Shown in pieces: positions 13,251 through 20,227 of a stretch of DNA of 22,176 nucleotides. A model generated the notes under the pieces. It was not told the DNA's origin and made no database searches. It saw only the letters and a program-made list of their open reading frames with translations. This DNA is from a virus. How positions within the stretch are numbered: position 1 is the stretch's first letter; each line of letters begins with the position of its first letter. The translations under genes and the position numbers were made by a program. Location of the stretch: positions 1-22,176 of IMG/VR virus record IMGVR_UViG_3300034092_001800, one strand, 5' to 3'.

Positions 13251-13766
13251 TTACCACTCTGGCTGTTTCCAGACAGGTATAAATTCTCCGTCTGATGTTT
13301 GTTGATATAAAACAACTTCATTTTTAATTTTTGCACGAAGCTCCTGTTTCGTAGGCACATTCTTAGAAGTAATCAAGCCATCTTTTCTTGGCCTGCCTCT
13401 GTGTAATGTGGATAAAAATTCTCTTACCAGCATAACATCATCTTCTGACATTAAGTATTTTACTGGTTTCTTTTTAGAATCTAGGGTATATGTCATTTTA
13501 GGTTTAGTTATAAATCCCTTTTCAATATACTCTAATATTCTATTTCTATGCCTATTAAGTAATGATGCTGCTTCATTGATAGTATAGGCTTGCTGTAAAT
13601 TCTTTTTTGCATCGCTAAGAGAGTATCCAACACGCTTTGCTTGATCATAGTTCCAAGCAGTTATAACGTCTGAAGACTTATTTACATGCAACTTCTTATG
13701 TAATTCTCCGTTTAGGAAAAAGTACCGTAAGTCTTTGCTCTTTCGGCTTCTTTTTTCATTAGCCAT
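13251..13766 (-). CDS. DNA-binding protein with HTH and AT-hook
   Basis: A 171-aa probable DNA-binding protein. Residues 60-85 are a MerR/excisionase-type winged HTH (AYTINEAASLLNRHRNRILE and then YIEKGFIT), where TINEAASLL and NRILEYIEKG are the two helices. About residues 122-130 contain LHRGRPRKDG, an AT-hook core (GRP flanked by basic residues) that would reach into the AT-rich minor groove. The N-terminus is basic (MANEKRSRKSKDLRYFF). This pairing fits a regulator of early transcription or an origin-binding protein for an AT-rich genome; which of these it is cannot be decided. It overlaps the upstream zinc-ribbon gene by 55 nt, more than is typical. The ATG is uncertain, because GGGAG lies about 15 nt upstream. 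Confidence 0.72.
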   Translation of the reverse strand: MANEKRSRKSKDLRYFFLNGELHKKLHVNKSSDVITAWNYDQAKRVGYSLSDAKKNLQQAYTINEAASLLNRHRNRILEYIEKGFITKPKMTYTLDSKKKPVKYLMSEDDVMLVREFLSTLHRGRPRKDGLITSKNVPTKQELRAKIKNEVVLYQQTSDGEFIPVWKQPEW

Positions 13767-13903
13767 GATGCAAATCTACTCCCTTGTTTATGAAAGACCC
13801 ATCTTTTAGCACACTTAATACAGTAAAGCTCTAAGTGATCATATTGGGAATATACCCTGTCTATGAACACTCTGCCAGTTCTACATCTTCTGCAAAACAT
13901 CAT
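13712..13903 (-). CDS. Small zinc-ribbon protein
   Basis: A 63-aa protein with two CxxC knuckles: FCRRCRTGRVFIDRVYS and then LYCIKCAKRWVFHK. This is a four-cysteine zinc ribbon with beta strands between, followed by a basic helix (SRFASWLMKKEAERAKTYG). Such proteins bind nucleic acids or serve as transcription or replication accessory factors. The frame is open 10 codons earlier, but the ATGATG at 13903/13900 overlaps the phosphoesterase stop in the usual ATGA way, so 13903 is chosen. The C-terminus overlaps the HTH/AT-hook gene by 55 nt. The large overlap leaves a small chance that one of the two starts is misplaced. No closer family is recognised. Confidence 0.7.
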   Translation of the reverse strand: MMFCRRCRTGRVFIDRVYSQYDHLELYCIKCAKRWVFHKQGSRFASWLMKKEAERAKTYGTFS

Positions 13904-14715
13904 AGAGAGAATAGCTTCCCATCTACGACGCATGTATAGTTTGGAGAAATATGAATCATATTTATATGCGGATACTTTCCGTTTTCAATATGTGCTACCG
14001 CAAAACCCTTTTGCCAATCATGGTGTTGAGTATACTTCATGCCTGGACCTTTTTCGTCACACATGTGACCAATCTCATACCCTCTAATTGTTTCACCCTT
14101 ACCATTATTTCTTAATTCATAAGTCTGTAGGTGTGAAGCAATTCTATGTGAGTGACCACGGATTAAAGATATTTGCATATCTTCCATGTCTTTTCTTACT
14201 GCTCCAGTTGCACTGATTGACATTCCATGATGAACATGTATGTCACCAAATCTTCTCTTTGGCAACTCATTATAATAAATATAGTCATATCCAATAGAGT
14301 CTAATCCCCACAAAGCCTCTGGCGTTACATGCTTTGCATATTCTGGTATTTTCTTATCTAAATAATCAAAAATTCTTATATCGTGATTTCCAAGTGCTGA
14401 AAATAGCTGTGCGTTAGGTAGCATTTTTCTTGTTTTGGCATAGAACTCTCTTGCTCCGCTAGCCTCAATACGCATATCTTTCATCATTAATTCTAGGTCA
14501 TTTGTTACATTATCGTCCTTATACGCTTTAATAAACTCTGTTGGTTTACCCTCTGTATACTTACTGTAACATGCCTGATCGTCGGTATCCCCAAGGTAGT
14601 CAACTACATCTGGTTTAAACCATTTCATAACCTTAAACCATAAAGCAATTGCTTTATCATCCTGGTATGGGAACTGCTGGTCGGATGATAGCATCCACTT
14701 CAAATCGTTACTCAT
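13900..14715 (-). CDS. Calcineurin-like metallophosphoesterase
   Basis: A 271-aa dinuclear-metal phosphoesterase. The ligand motifs occur in order: SSDQQFPYQD (D12; the usual DxH is DxQ here), YLGDTDD (GD, D43), ALGNHD (N110, H111), VHHGMS (H163) and RGHSHR (H188, H190). The DxQ variant with a following PY is seen in a phage/bacterial subgroup of this superfamily. Substrates in phages are unknown; nucleic acids, nucleotides or phosphoproteins are all possible. It is the first gene after the promoter at 14742-14771, with AGAAGGG 6 nt before the ATG, so it heads the replication operon. It is too short and lacks the partner needed to be the SbcD/Mre11 type, so a DNA-end function is not proven. 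Confidence 0.88.
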   Translation of the reverse strand: MSNDLKWMLSSDQQFPYQDDKAIALWFKVMKWFKPDVVDYLGDTDDQACYSKYTEGKPTEFIKAYKDDNVTNDLELMMKDMRIEASGAREFYAKTRKMLPNAQLFSALGNHDIRIFDYLDKKIPEYAKHVTPEALWGLDSIGYDYIYYNELPKRRFGDIHVHHGMSISATGAVRKDMEDMQISLIRGHSHRIASHLQTYELRNNGKGETIRGYEIGHMCDEKGPGMKYTQHHDWQKGFAVAHIENGKYPHINMIHISPNYTCVVDGKLFSL

Positions 14716-14741
14716 TAAGAACCCTTCTGTGTCCTATATCT

Positions 14742-14771
14742 ATTCTACTCTTGCCCTGACTATAAAGTCAA
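14742..14771 (-). promoter_or_regulatory. Sigma70-type promoter of the replication operon
   Basis: On the minus strand, TTGACT (14771-14766) and TAGAAT (14747-14742) are 18 nt apart, each 5 of 6 to consensus. The likely start point is about 20 nt before the phosphoesterase ATG, with its ribosome site in between. The -35 box overlaps the stop codon of the HNH gene. It lies in the gap between the tail and replication modules, where an early promoter is expected. Confidence 0.6.
14757..14770. repeat. Inverted repeat inside the replication promoter
   Basis: TGACT/AGTCA arms of 5 bp are separated by four A/T bases, covering most of the -35 box and the first part of the spacer. This is the usual place for a repressor operator. 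It could equally be the foot of a weak hairpin at the end of the HNH transcript; no U-run follows, so a terminator is less likely. Confidence 0.4.
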
Positions 14772-15031
14772 GCTATTTTGTGAGCATATCTATGTTCCCT
14801 TTCCGTACACGGAAAGAGATTGTCTATTGAGTTGTTTTTTGTATCACCATCTAAATGGTGTACTGTCTCCCAAGCTTTCAGGATCCTATTTAATTGTTTT
14901 TCTAAAACTAATCTATGTTCATAGTACCATCCACCATTAAAAGATTTAGGATGTTCTGGTACCCATACCACTATATACTTATTTAGTTTTTCTTTTTTTC
15001 TTTTAGACCAATCATTGATTGGCCTATACAT
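14768..15031 (-). CDS. HNH endonuclease (probably free-standing homing type)
   Basis: An 87-aa HNH nuclease. The signature is ETVHHLDGDTKNNSIDNLFP then CTEREHRYAH: the HH pair, D/N residues and the final H form the beta-beta-alpha metal finger. Upstream is a basic region and WYYEHRLVLEKQLNR, the usual 'EHR-V-E' approach to the motif in phage homing HNH proteins. Such genes spread between phages by cutting unmarked relatives. It is squeezed between the tail genes and the replication promoter, with a 1-nt TAATG overlap to the upstream gene and only 52 nt to the next. It could also be a packaging-associated HNH, but those usually sit beside terminase, which is absent here. No intron or intein boundary is seen. 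Confidence 0.88.
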   Translation of the reverse strand: MYRPINDWSKRKKEKLNKYIVVWVPEHPKSFNGGWYYEHRLVLEKQLNRILKAWETVHHLDGDTKNNSIDNLFPCTEREHRYAHKIA

Positions 15032-15642
15032 TACCTGTATAGTCTAACATTAACATCAAAGGTTGCCAGTATTCTATTTGACAATGCGCTTGAAGTTGAC
15101 CTTGGACCATTTATTCCAGATCTATAAACAGTTCCGTCAGACCCACCTTGTGCTGGTATGAAACTAAAACCTTGCTTGTCTGCACTTATAAGATAGTCTT
15201 TTAGCCTGACACCAGTTGCCTGTTGTCTAACGTTAGAGTTTCCACCTGGATGGAAGTATAGGCTAGATGTTGATGCCGATAGCACTTCAAAGCTTTTGTA
15301 TGATATTCCAGGCAAATATGCTGAAAGTATGGTAGATGTTACTGTTCTCACAACACGAGTATTTAATGACTTAAAGTTAATAGCACTATCAATCCATTTA
15401 AATGGGTAATCAACATATGCTGCCCCAGTGGTACCTGTAGTTGATGTTGTTGTTCCAAAACTGGTGGAACCGCTTGTTGTTCCAACTGGTCCAGAAACTA
15501 ATACTGGTGCTTCTACCGCAGGAAGCTTATAAATTTGTGCAATCTGAGAAGACAAATAGTTAACATTTTGTATAAGTTTATTTAATACATTGATATCTAT
15601 TGGGTCTCCTGGCTCAAATGGCTTCAGGTAATTTATCGTCAA
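15031..15642 (-). CDS. Tail or fibre-associated structural protein
   Basis: A 203-aa protein in the tail module. It opens with LKPFEPGDPIDINVLNKLIQ NVNYLSSQIAQI, a helical N-terminus typical of small baseplate or tail-fibre attachment proteins. A low-complexity Ser/Thr/Gly linker (residues 50-72, TTSGSTSFGTTTSTTGTTG) follows, and then a beta-rich C-terminal domain (RVVRTVTSTILSAYLPGISY through ILATFDVNVRLYR). The start is TTG at 15642, overlapping the previous stop as TTGA, with GGGGAG about 11 nt upstream. The flexible linker suggests two domains holding apart: one bound to the tail, the other exposed. No enzyme motif is seen. The assignment as structural rests on composition and position. 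Confidence 0.65.
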   Translation of the reverse strand: MTINYLKPFEPGDPIDINVLNKLIQNVNYLSSQIAQIYKLPAVEAPVLVSGPVGTTSGSTSFGTTTSTTGTTGAAYVDYPFKWIDSAINFKSLNTRVVRTVTSTILSAYLPGISYKSFEVLSASTSSLYFHPGGNSNVRQQATGVRLKDYLISADKQGFSFIPAQGGSDGTVYRSGINGPRSTSSALSNRILATFDVNVRLYR

Positions 15643-16118
15643 CTTATTGGCTCCCCATCCTTATGCAATTCAGCCTCTTTATGGCTTACTAGTAGTATTG
15701 AGTCTATATCAATACCAAACTTAGTAAACACATCTGGACTTGTAATATGCTGTTTTTTGCTATTTACCACTAGATATATTTTACCATTTGATATGTCCTT
15801 AATCACAGTACCGTCTCTAAAGCCTAGAATGCCACCTAGGACCGTTTTTGACAAGGATTCTGGACTTCCATACCAAACAGAGAATCCCCAGCTCTCTAAA
15901 GCCCTGTCAGAGATTATCCTATATTTTTTACCATTTTTAATAAAATAAGTATTGATCCCATCAAATACAGCGACTCCGCTTGGGTATGCTGTAGGTACTG
16001 TTGGCGGATCTACTAGATTATTCTGTTGGTGTATTTTCAGAATTGCTCTTATTGACCATTCGAGTAATTTCTGCACGAAGGATAGCAATTTGAGTTTCAT
16101 AATTTGATACCAGCTCAC
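15639..16118 (-). CDS. Protein with two 'NGKKxxIxS' surface-type repeats
   Basis: A protein of up to 159 aa. From about residue 56 it has two related units: TYFIKNGKKYRIISDRALES then WGF, and KIYLVVNSKKQHITSPDVFT then KFG. This 'aromatic-x-V-x-N-G-K-K-x-x-I-x-S...(F/W)G' repeat is known from secreted or surface proteins and phage cell-wall-facing proteins of Gram-positive bacteria. It probably forms a small beta module for binding to other proteins or envelope. The start is uncertain: GTG at 16118, ATG at 16100 and internal GTG/TTG codons all lie inside the coiled-coil gene upstream, giving up to a 101-nt overlap. The first 35 residues may not be translated, or may be reached by a frameshift from that gene. 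A host-contact role is inferred. Confidence 0.65.
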   Translation of the reverse strand: MSWYQIMKLKLLSFVQKLLEWSIRAILKIHQQNNLVDPPTVPTAYPSGVAVFDGINTYFIKNGKKYRIISDRALESWGFSVWYGSPESLSKTVLGGILGFRDGTVIKDISNGKIYLVVNSKKQHITSPDVFTKFGIDIDSILLVSHKEAELHKDGEPIS

Positions 16119-16182
16119 CGATTCTCTGTTGTAGTGCCAATACTACCAATTCAGCCTTATTCTGTTGTTCGTTATTTTCCAT
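16018..16182 (-). CDS. 54-aa coiled-coil protein after the tail fibre
   Basis: A 54-residue protein directly after the large tail fibre gene (37-nt gap). It encodes MENNEQQNKAELVVLALQQR then IGELVSNYETQIAILRAEIT, a single amphipathic helix with heptad-like Leu/Ile/Val spacing, and a polar end. AAAGG lies 6 nt before the ATG, and the frame ends cleanly in TAA, so it is likely real although short. Small coiled-coil genes after tail fibres are common in phages and may act as assembly or trimerisation chaperones; that role is inferred. The following gene overlaps it by up to 101 nt in the +1 frame, so one of the two boundaries may not be as annotated. Confidence 0.65.
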   Translation of the reverse strand: MENNEQQNKAELVVLALQQRIGELVSNYETQIAILRAEITRMVNKSNSENTPTE

Positions 16183-16219
16183 TTTTACCTTTCAGTATAT
16201 ACATCTAATAAGTGTACCA

Positions 16220-18919
16220 TTACGATTCAAGAGCGTCAAGCCTGGCTTTGATTGAAACTATGGAGTCATTTTGTAATTGTATTATCTTTAATAGTCCTGG
16301 TATTAAGAAGTCGCTGTTCCATCTTTGTGGCGTACCATCTGAATCACGATCTACTGCTATAGGATAAACTTCTTCAAGCTCTTCTGCTATAAATCCTGGT
16401 AGATCCATTCCATATCTGGCATCGTCTTCTGGTAAATAGTCGCTCTTGTATGTAAAAGATCTAACTGGCAAATTTAATAATGATATCGGGTCCAAATTTG
16501 GTTTTTCTGATATATCAACAACATTTTCTTTAAATCTTATACTAGAGCCAGAAGCAGCAACTAGTCTGGAAATAGGAGTTGTTGCATCGTTAACCCTTGC
16601 AGTACCACCGCTTGTTGAAACTGGGTATCCTGGATAGTATATAAAGCTATTAAATGTTGCGTTTGACGTAACAGCTCCAGAAGAATTTATTGCAAATCCT
16701 CCGTTTGCTAAAGACATTCCCTGTTGTCCAAGGAAGCTGTACCCGCCAAACCCGCCAGTACCTTGTACTGTAACATAGTCTGCAAACCTAACTGGCTTAG
16801 ATGTAAATATTGAAAAGACATTGTTAATTCCAGTTGTTCCAGCAAATAGTCTAAGGGTTCCTCCAGAGTTAATTAATCCATCTGAATCCATAGTAAAACC
16901 AGCAATAGTTCCAGTAGTTGAAGTTATTTCACCATTAAAAGATGCATTTCCAGAAGGAGTAAGGAATACAGTTCTTGTACCGCTAGAGTTATAAATTTCT
17001 AAACCACTACTGCTTAACTTCATTGTATTGACTGTTCCAGATCCACTATTTACAAGAACATTATTAAGATTAATTGTTCCAGTTGTTATTACTCCACCAG
17101 ATATAGATGTAACATTAGAGTTTACTTGGTTTGCAGCAATCGCTGTTTGCCCTCCAGTTCCAGCAATAGTAAATGTTCCTGTTGCAGTAAGATCTCCTGC
17201 AGCACTAATATTAAAGTTTGAACCTAAGCTAAACTGCCCATTGCTATACAATCCTACAGCCTGCCCAGAAGAGTTTGTTGTTGTTAAAGATGTGGGACCT
17301 AGTGTAAATCCACCAATTTGTCCACCTGTAGCAACTATCTGTCCAGTATTTGCTTGAATAGTTACAAGAGGACTTCCTCCAGTTGATGCATTGTATCCAA
17401 CCAAACCTAGGGAACTCATTTCGACACGTCCAGCCGTTCCAGTAACTCTTATAGCACCACCATTTACTATTAGACTACCTCCAGAGTTTATGTTTAGGTT
17501 TGATGTCATTGTTGAAGCTTGAGTTACATTTAATGAACCTTTTACTGTTAATGATGACCCGTCCCAAATAAGCTGGTCTTTTAAGCTAAACTTTCCAGCA
17601 GCGTCTATATAAAATGGCGTATTAGAGTTATTGTATACACCGCTACCATAATATACTTTTGGTAGTGTGCTTGCGCCATCAAGCACTATTCTATTTGTTC
17701 CAGTTGGTGAGTCGTCCGCTCCAACATATATAATTCCAGCAATTCCAGTATTTGTTTTAAATCTATCTACGTCTACAGTATTAGCCTGTATTTTATCTCC
17801 AACAATAGTATTTGCTGCTATTAAGTTACCAACAATAGTTCCAGATGTTATTGATGTTTCAGCATTTAGTGTGGATGGTGTTGTGGAAGCTATAGATGAC
17901 CATGGCCCAGAGTTTCCAGAAGAATCTGTGGCCCTAACCCTAACATAATATAATGTTCCAGTTGTTAATCCATTAAAGGTAGCAACTGTTCCAGTTATAA
18001 CAGTATCTTCTACTATAGTTGCAAAACTACTGGAAGTTGAAATTTGTACTTGATACTGACCCCTTGCAAGGTCTACGTCATTTTCAGAATTTCTATCCCA
18101 ATATGCAATTACATAGTCTAATCCTGAAATAGCAGACAAATTTTGTGGTGCAGCTGGAGCTGTCACATCTCCAGGAATTAAAACTGATATTGGCGTAGCA
18201 GGAACATAAGCGCTAGGGTTACTGCCGTCTGTAGCATTAACTTGAAAATAATATGTTGTTCCAGACCTTAAATTAAATATTCTTTTAGTGTTTTGTCCTG
18301 CCTGAATAAATAGATACTCATCCCAAACTGTTGAGCTTCTTCCATATCTAATGTAGTGTCCTAGTAAATCTGTAGAAGTTGACCCCGTCCAAGATGCGTC
18401 CACATATCCTGTTGATCCAGAAGTATCTGATGTATCGTTATATGCAAGGACGGACAGACCACTTGGTGAAGATGGTGGTGTGGTATCTATACCAATTGTT
18501 CCAGCAGACACGCTGTCTGATGCCTCTGAAAGTGCAGAAACGTTCCCACTTCTATCAACACCAGTAAATTTAAATGTAAATGGTCCAGTAACTCCTTCTG
18601 GTGGTACATATGTAACAACACTATTTATTGAGGCTATCGATCCAAATTTAGTATATGCACCCCCACTAGATACATAAACATCTACACGATTAAAGTCAAT
18701 TGGTGTTTGGTATGCTGTTTCAACCCACTTTACAGAAACCCCACCAATGACAGATGTTACGTTTGGTTTTGATGGAACTGGTGGTGGTGTAGTGTCTCCA
18801 ATAACTGTATATGTGAATGCTGGTGACCAATCTCCAGATAATCCATTATCACTTATAGCCTTAAATCTAAACGCCCATGTACCTGGCGTTAATCCAGATA
18901 TCGTTCTTTTTGTTGCCAT
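16220..18919 (-). CDS. Tail fibre with FnIII domains and S74 intramolecular chaperone
   Basis: An 899-aa host-contact fibre. Residues 1-40 look like the C-terminal half of a fibronectin III domain (ISGLTPGTWAFRFKAISDNG). Complete FnIII units follow at about 46-140, 146-248 and 252-350, each starting with a D-T/V-T-(P/A)-P linker. A stretch of repeats GTIVGNLIAANTIVGDKIQA (360-380) leads into beta-rich repeats with Gly/Ser/Thr and two 'G-x-I-x-GF-T-(L/M)' modules (VATGGQIGGFTL, TTGTIAGFTM), typical of trimeric shafts. The last 108 residues are an S74 chaperone that cleaves itself off after trimer assembly: S792 in GSSIRFKENV is the predicted nucleophile with K797. The gene starts right after the previous stop (TAATG). 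It should determine adsorption specificity. Confidence 0.9.
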   Translation of the reverse strand: MATKRTISGLTPGTWAFRFKAISDNGLSGDWSPAFTYTVIGDTTPPPVPSKPNVTSVIGGVSVKWVETAYQTPIDFNRVDVYVSSGGAYTKFGSIASINSVVTYVPPEGVTGPFTFKFTGVDRSGNVSALSEASDSVSAGTIGIDTTPPSSPSGLSVLAYNDTSDTSGSTGYVDASWTGSTSTDLLGHYIRYGRSSTVWDEYLFIQAGQNTKRIFNLRSGTTYYFQVNATDGSNPSAYVPATPISVLIPGDVTAPAAPQNLSAISGLDYVIAYWDRNSENDVDLARGQYQVQISTSSSFATIVEDTVITGTVATFNGLTTGTLYYVRVRATDSSGNSGPWSSIASTTPSTLNAETSITSGTIVGNLIAANTIVGDKIQANTVDVDRFKTNTGIAGIIYVGADDSPTGTNRIVLDGASTLPKVYYGSGVYNNSNTPFYIDAAGKFSLKDQLIWDGSSLTVKGSLNVTQASTMTSNLNINSGGSLIVNGGAIRVTGTAGRVEMSSLGLVGYNASTGGSPLVTIQANTGQIVATGGQIGGFTLGPTSLTTTNSSGQAVGLYSNGQFSLGSNFNISAAGDLTATGTFTIAGTGGQTAIAANQVNSNVTSISGGVITTGTINLNNVLVNSGSGTVNTMKLSSSGLEIYNSSGTRTVFLTPSGNASFNGEITSTTGTIAGFTMDSDGLINSGGTLRLFAGTTGINNVFSIFTSKPVRFADYVTVQGTGGFGGYSFLGQQGMSLANGGFAINSSGAVTSNATFNSFIYYPGYPVSTSGGTARVNDATTPISRLVAASGSSIRFKENVVDISEKPNLDPISLLNLPVRSFTYKSDYLPEDDARYGMDLPGFIAEELEEVYPIAVDRDSDGTPQRWNSDFLIPGLLKIIQLQNDSIVSIKARLDALES

Positions 18920-19875
18920 TAAATATCAAATGCCAATCTGTATTCTATATCGAATGGGTAGCCGCCTTCAACAATTAATGGTGTTGCCAAAACAGATCTA
19001 CTTACTAAAGTTGCTTTTTCTAAATCTGATGAGTTATCAAACTTTATTGCATCCATTGTTACAACAGTTTGCGAAGCGCCAGAATTTACAATTATAGATA
19101 TAGACTGAGTTTGACTAATTTCTGGCGATCCAGTTGCAACTAGTTGTGCTATGTTATATGTAACTATATTATACCCAAGGGAGAGGTTTGCTGAAGGTAT
19201 CGTTAATGTATAGTAGTTTAACCCATCATTTGATAGTCTTATAACTACAGAGTTTGGAATTGATCCAGATACATGTAGTGCTACTTTTATCTTATCTGAT
19301 GAAATATATGGTAAAACTGGAACTATTGAACTTAGCGTAGATTGTCTTGTTGTTGATGATGGTGTTGTTATTTCTAACCCATACTTGCCAACCCTAAGTC
19401 TAGGTGTACCCTCTAAATCATTTGTATGAAATTGTATGCCTGTGCCAGTTGACCAAGCTTCATAGTCTGGATCAAATGTGGCTGCTAGCTCTGGATTATC
19501 ATTTACGCTATTTAAATTCGTCAAAGTTACCCCGCCACTTGTTGTTATGCCAGATTCATAAACAACACCATTAAATGTTGAAGGAAGTGTTGTTCTGAAA
19601 ACTAATTCAGTAGGAGTTTGTGTATAGTCTAGCGTTTTAAAATTAATTGCTGTAGCAAACATTTCTAAATTTAAAAATTCATCTGTTAGTGATGCAACTG
19701 TAGATCCACAACCAAGAACTATTCTGGAGGCATATTCGTAGGACTCTCTTGATAAATACTTTAGTATTGCTTCTTTACCAGCAGTAGTTATAATATTTTT
19801 TGATCTTGCTACCTCTATTCCATTTTTATAGAATACGTATTCTCCACTAAGAGATTTTGGTGAATTGAACTTCAT
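18919..19875 (-). CDS. Tail/baseplate structural protein with a beta-sandwich domain
   Basis: A 318-aa structural protein. The start is placed at ATG 19875 (MKFNSPKSLSGEYVFYKNGI); the frame extends 7 codons further, but a GGGGGG ribosome site lies about 10 nt before this ATG. Its N-terminal third follows the tail-fibre pattern 'N-I-I-T-T-A-G-K-E-A-I...' and then ELVFRTTLPSTFNGVVYESG, as seen in fibre or collar proteins that sense the growing tail. Residues about 180-285 form a beta-sandwich (IKVALHVSGSIPNSVVIRLS, NYYTLTIPSANL, SISIIVNSG) like galactose-binding-type or CBM-like modules. A lectin role is possible but not shown. It overlaps the upstream gene by 29 nt and precedes the long tail fibre, so it may connect that fibre to the tail. 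Confidence 0.72.
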   Translation of the reverse strand: MKFNSPKSLSGEYVFYKNGIEVARSKNIITTAGKEAILKYLSRESYEYASRIVLGCGSTVASLTDEFLNLEMFATAINFKTLDYTQTPTELVFRTTLPSTFNGVVYESGITTSGGVTLTNLNSVNDNPELAATFDPDYEAWSTGTGIQFHTNDLEGTPRLRVGKYGLEITTPSSTTRQSTLSSIVPVLPYISSDKIKVALHVSGSIPNSVVIRLSNDGLNYYTLTIPSANLSLGYNIVTYNIAQLVATGSPEISQTQSISIIVNSGASQTVVTMDAIKFDNSSDLEKATLVSRSVLATPLIVEGGYPFDIEYRLAFDI

Positions 19876-20227
19876 AGTTTGTAGCCCCCCTAACATCTGT
19901 AATTATTGCAGTAACGTTTGCTAAATATGTGCCATCTCCAGTAAATGAGCCAGTTTGCTCAAATAGGACAGAGTTTACTGCTCCCAGTTTTTCTTCTAAA
20001 TCCTCATTCGCTTTTTCTAAATTTGCACCCTCTAGTGACTCTTCTCCAGACCCAGTTCCACTATCATCAGATGATTGTGAAGAAGTTTTAATAGCAGCAG
20101 ATTGATATCCATATGGATCTGACTGATTTACTCCACCAACTAAATCTGCATCTGTGTCAAACGGTGAAAATACGTCTTCTTCGCCTTTAACCTGCCTATT
20201 TGAATAGTTTACTTTTTTATTTTTCAT
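19847..20227 (-). CDS. Acidic linker protein in the tail module
   Basis: A 126-aa protein. The first 45 residues are polar and probably disordered (MKNKKVNYSNRQVKGEEDVF). A Ser/Gly/Glu-rich segment (SSQSSDDSGTGSGEE) and a short coiled coil (LEKANEDLEEKLGAVNSVLF) follow, then a beta-rich C-terminus (YLANVTAIITDVRGATNYEV). It has the look of a tail-associated adaptor or an assembly factor, and no enzymatic motif is visible. It overlaps the tail-hub stop by 4 nt (ATGA) and the next gene by 29 nt, so translation is coupled. A role as a peg or fibre-attachment protein is a guess from position between the hub and the fibres. Confidence 0.6.
   Translation of the reverse strand: MKNKKVNYSNRQVKGEEDVFSPFDTDADLVGGVNQSDPYGYQSAAIKTSSQSSDDSGTGSGEESLEGANLEKANEDLEEKLGAVNSVLFEQTGSFTGDGTYLANVTAIITDVRGATNYEVQFTKIS

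Noticed and set aside
16183-16219. Promoter with TATACT before the coiled-coil gene
   Set aside because: Only the -10 box matches; at 17 nt upstream the sequence is TAATGG, unlike TTGACA.
17028-17357. A 109-aa plus-strand ORF opposite the tail fibre, and other plus-strand ORFs of 60-145 aa across the window
   Set aside because: They lie antisense to well-supported genes, have no family motifs, and read as low-complexity, Leu/Ser/Pro-rich mirror translations. No ribosome sites or operon spacing support them.
16800-18000. Recurring short strings such as CCAGTTGTTCC in the tail fibre, which look like direct repeats
   Set aside because: They come from repeated Gly/Thr/Asn-rich codons (GGAACAACTGG on the coding strand) in a repetitive beta protein. 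Spacing is irregular, so this is not a CRISPR array.
19847-20227. Programmed frameshift of the tail-assembly chaperone type
   Set aside because: The gene pair is on the wrong side of the module (after the hub), the genes overlap by an ordinary 29 nt, and no slippery heptamer was seen.
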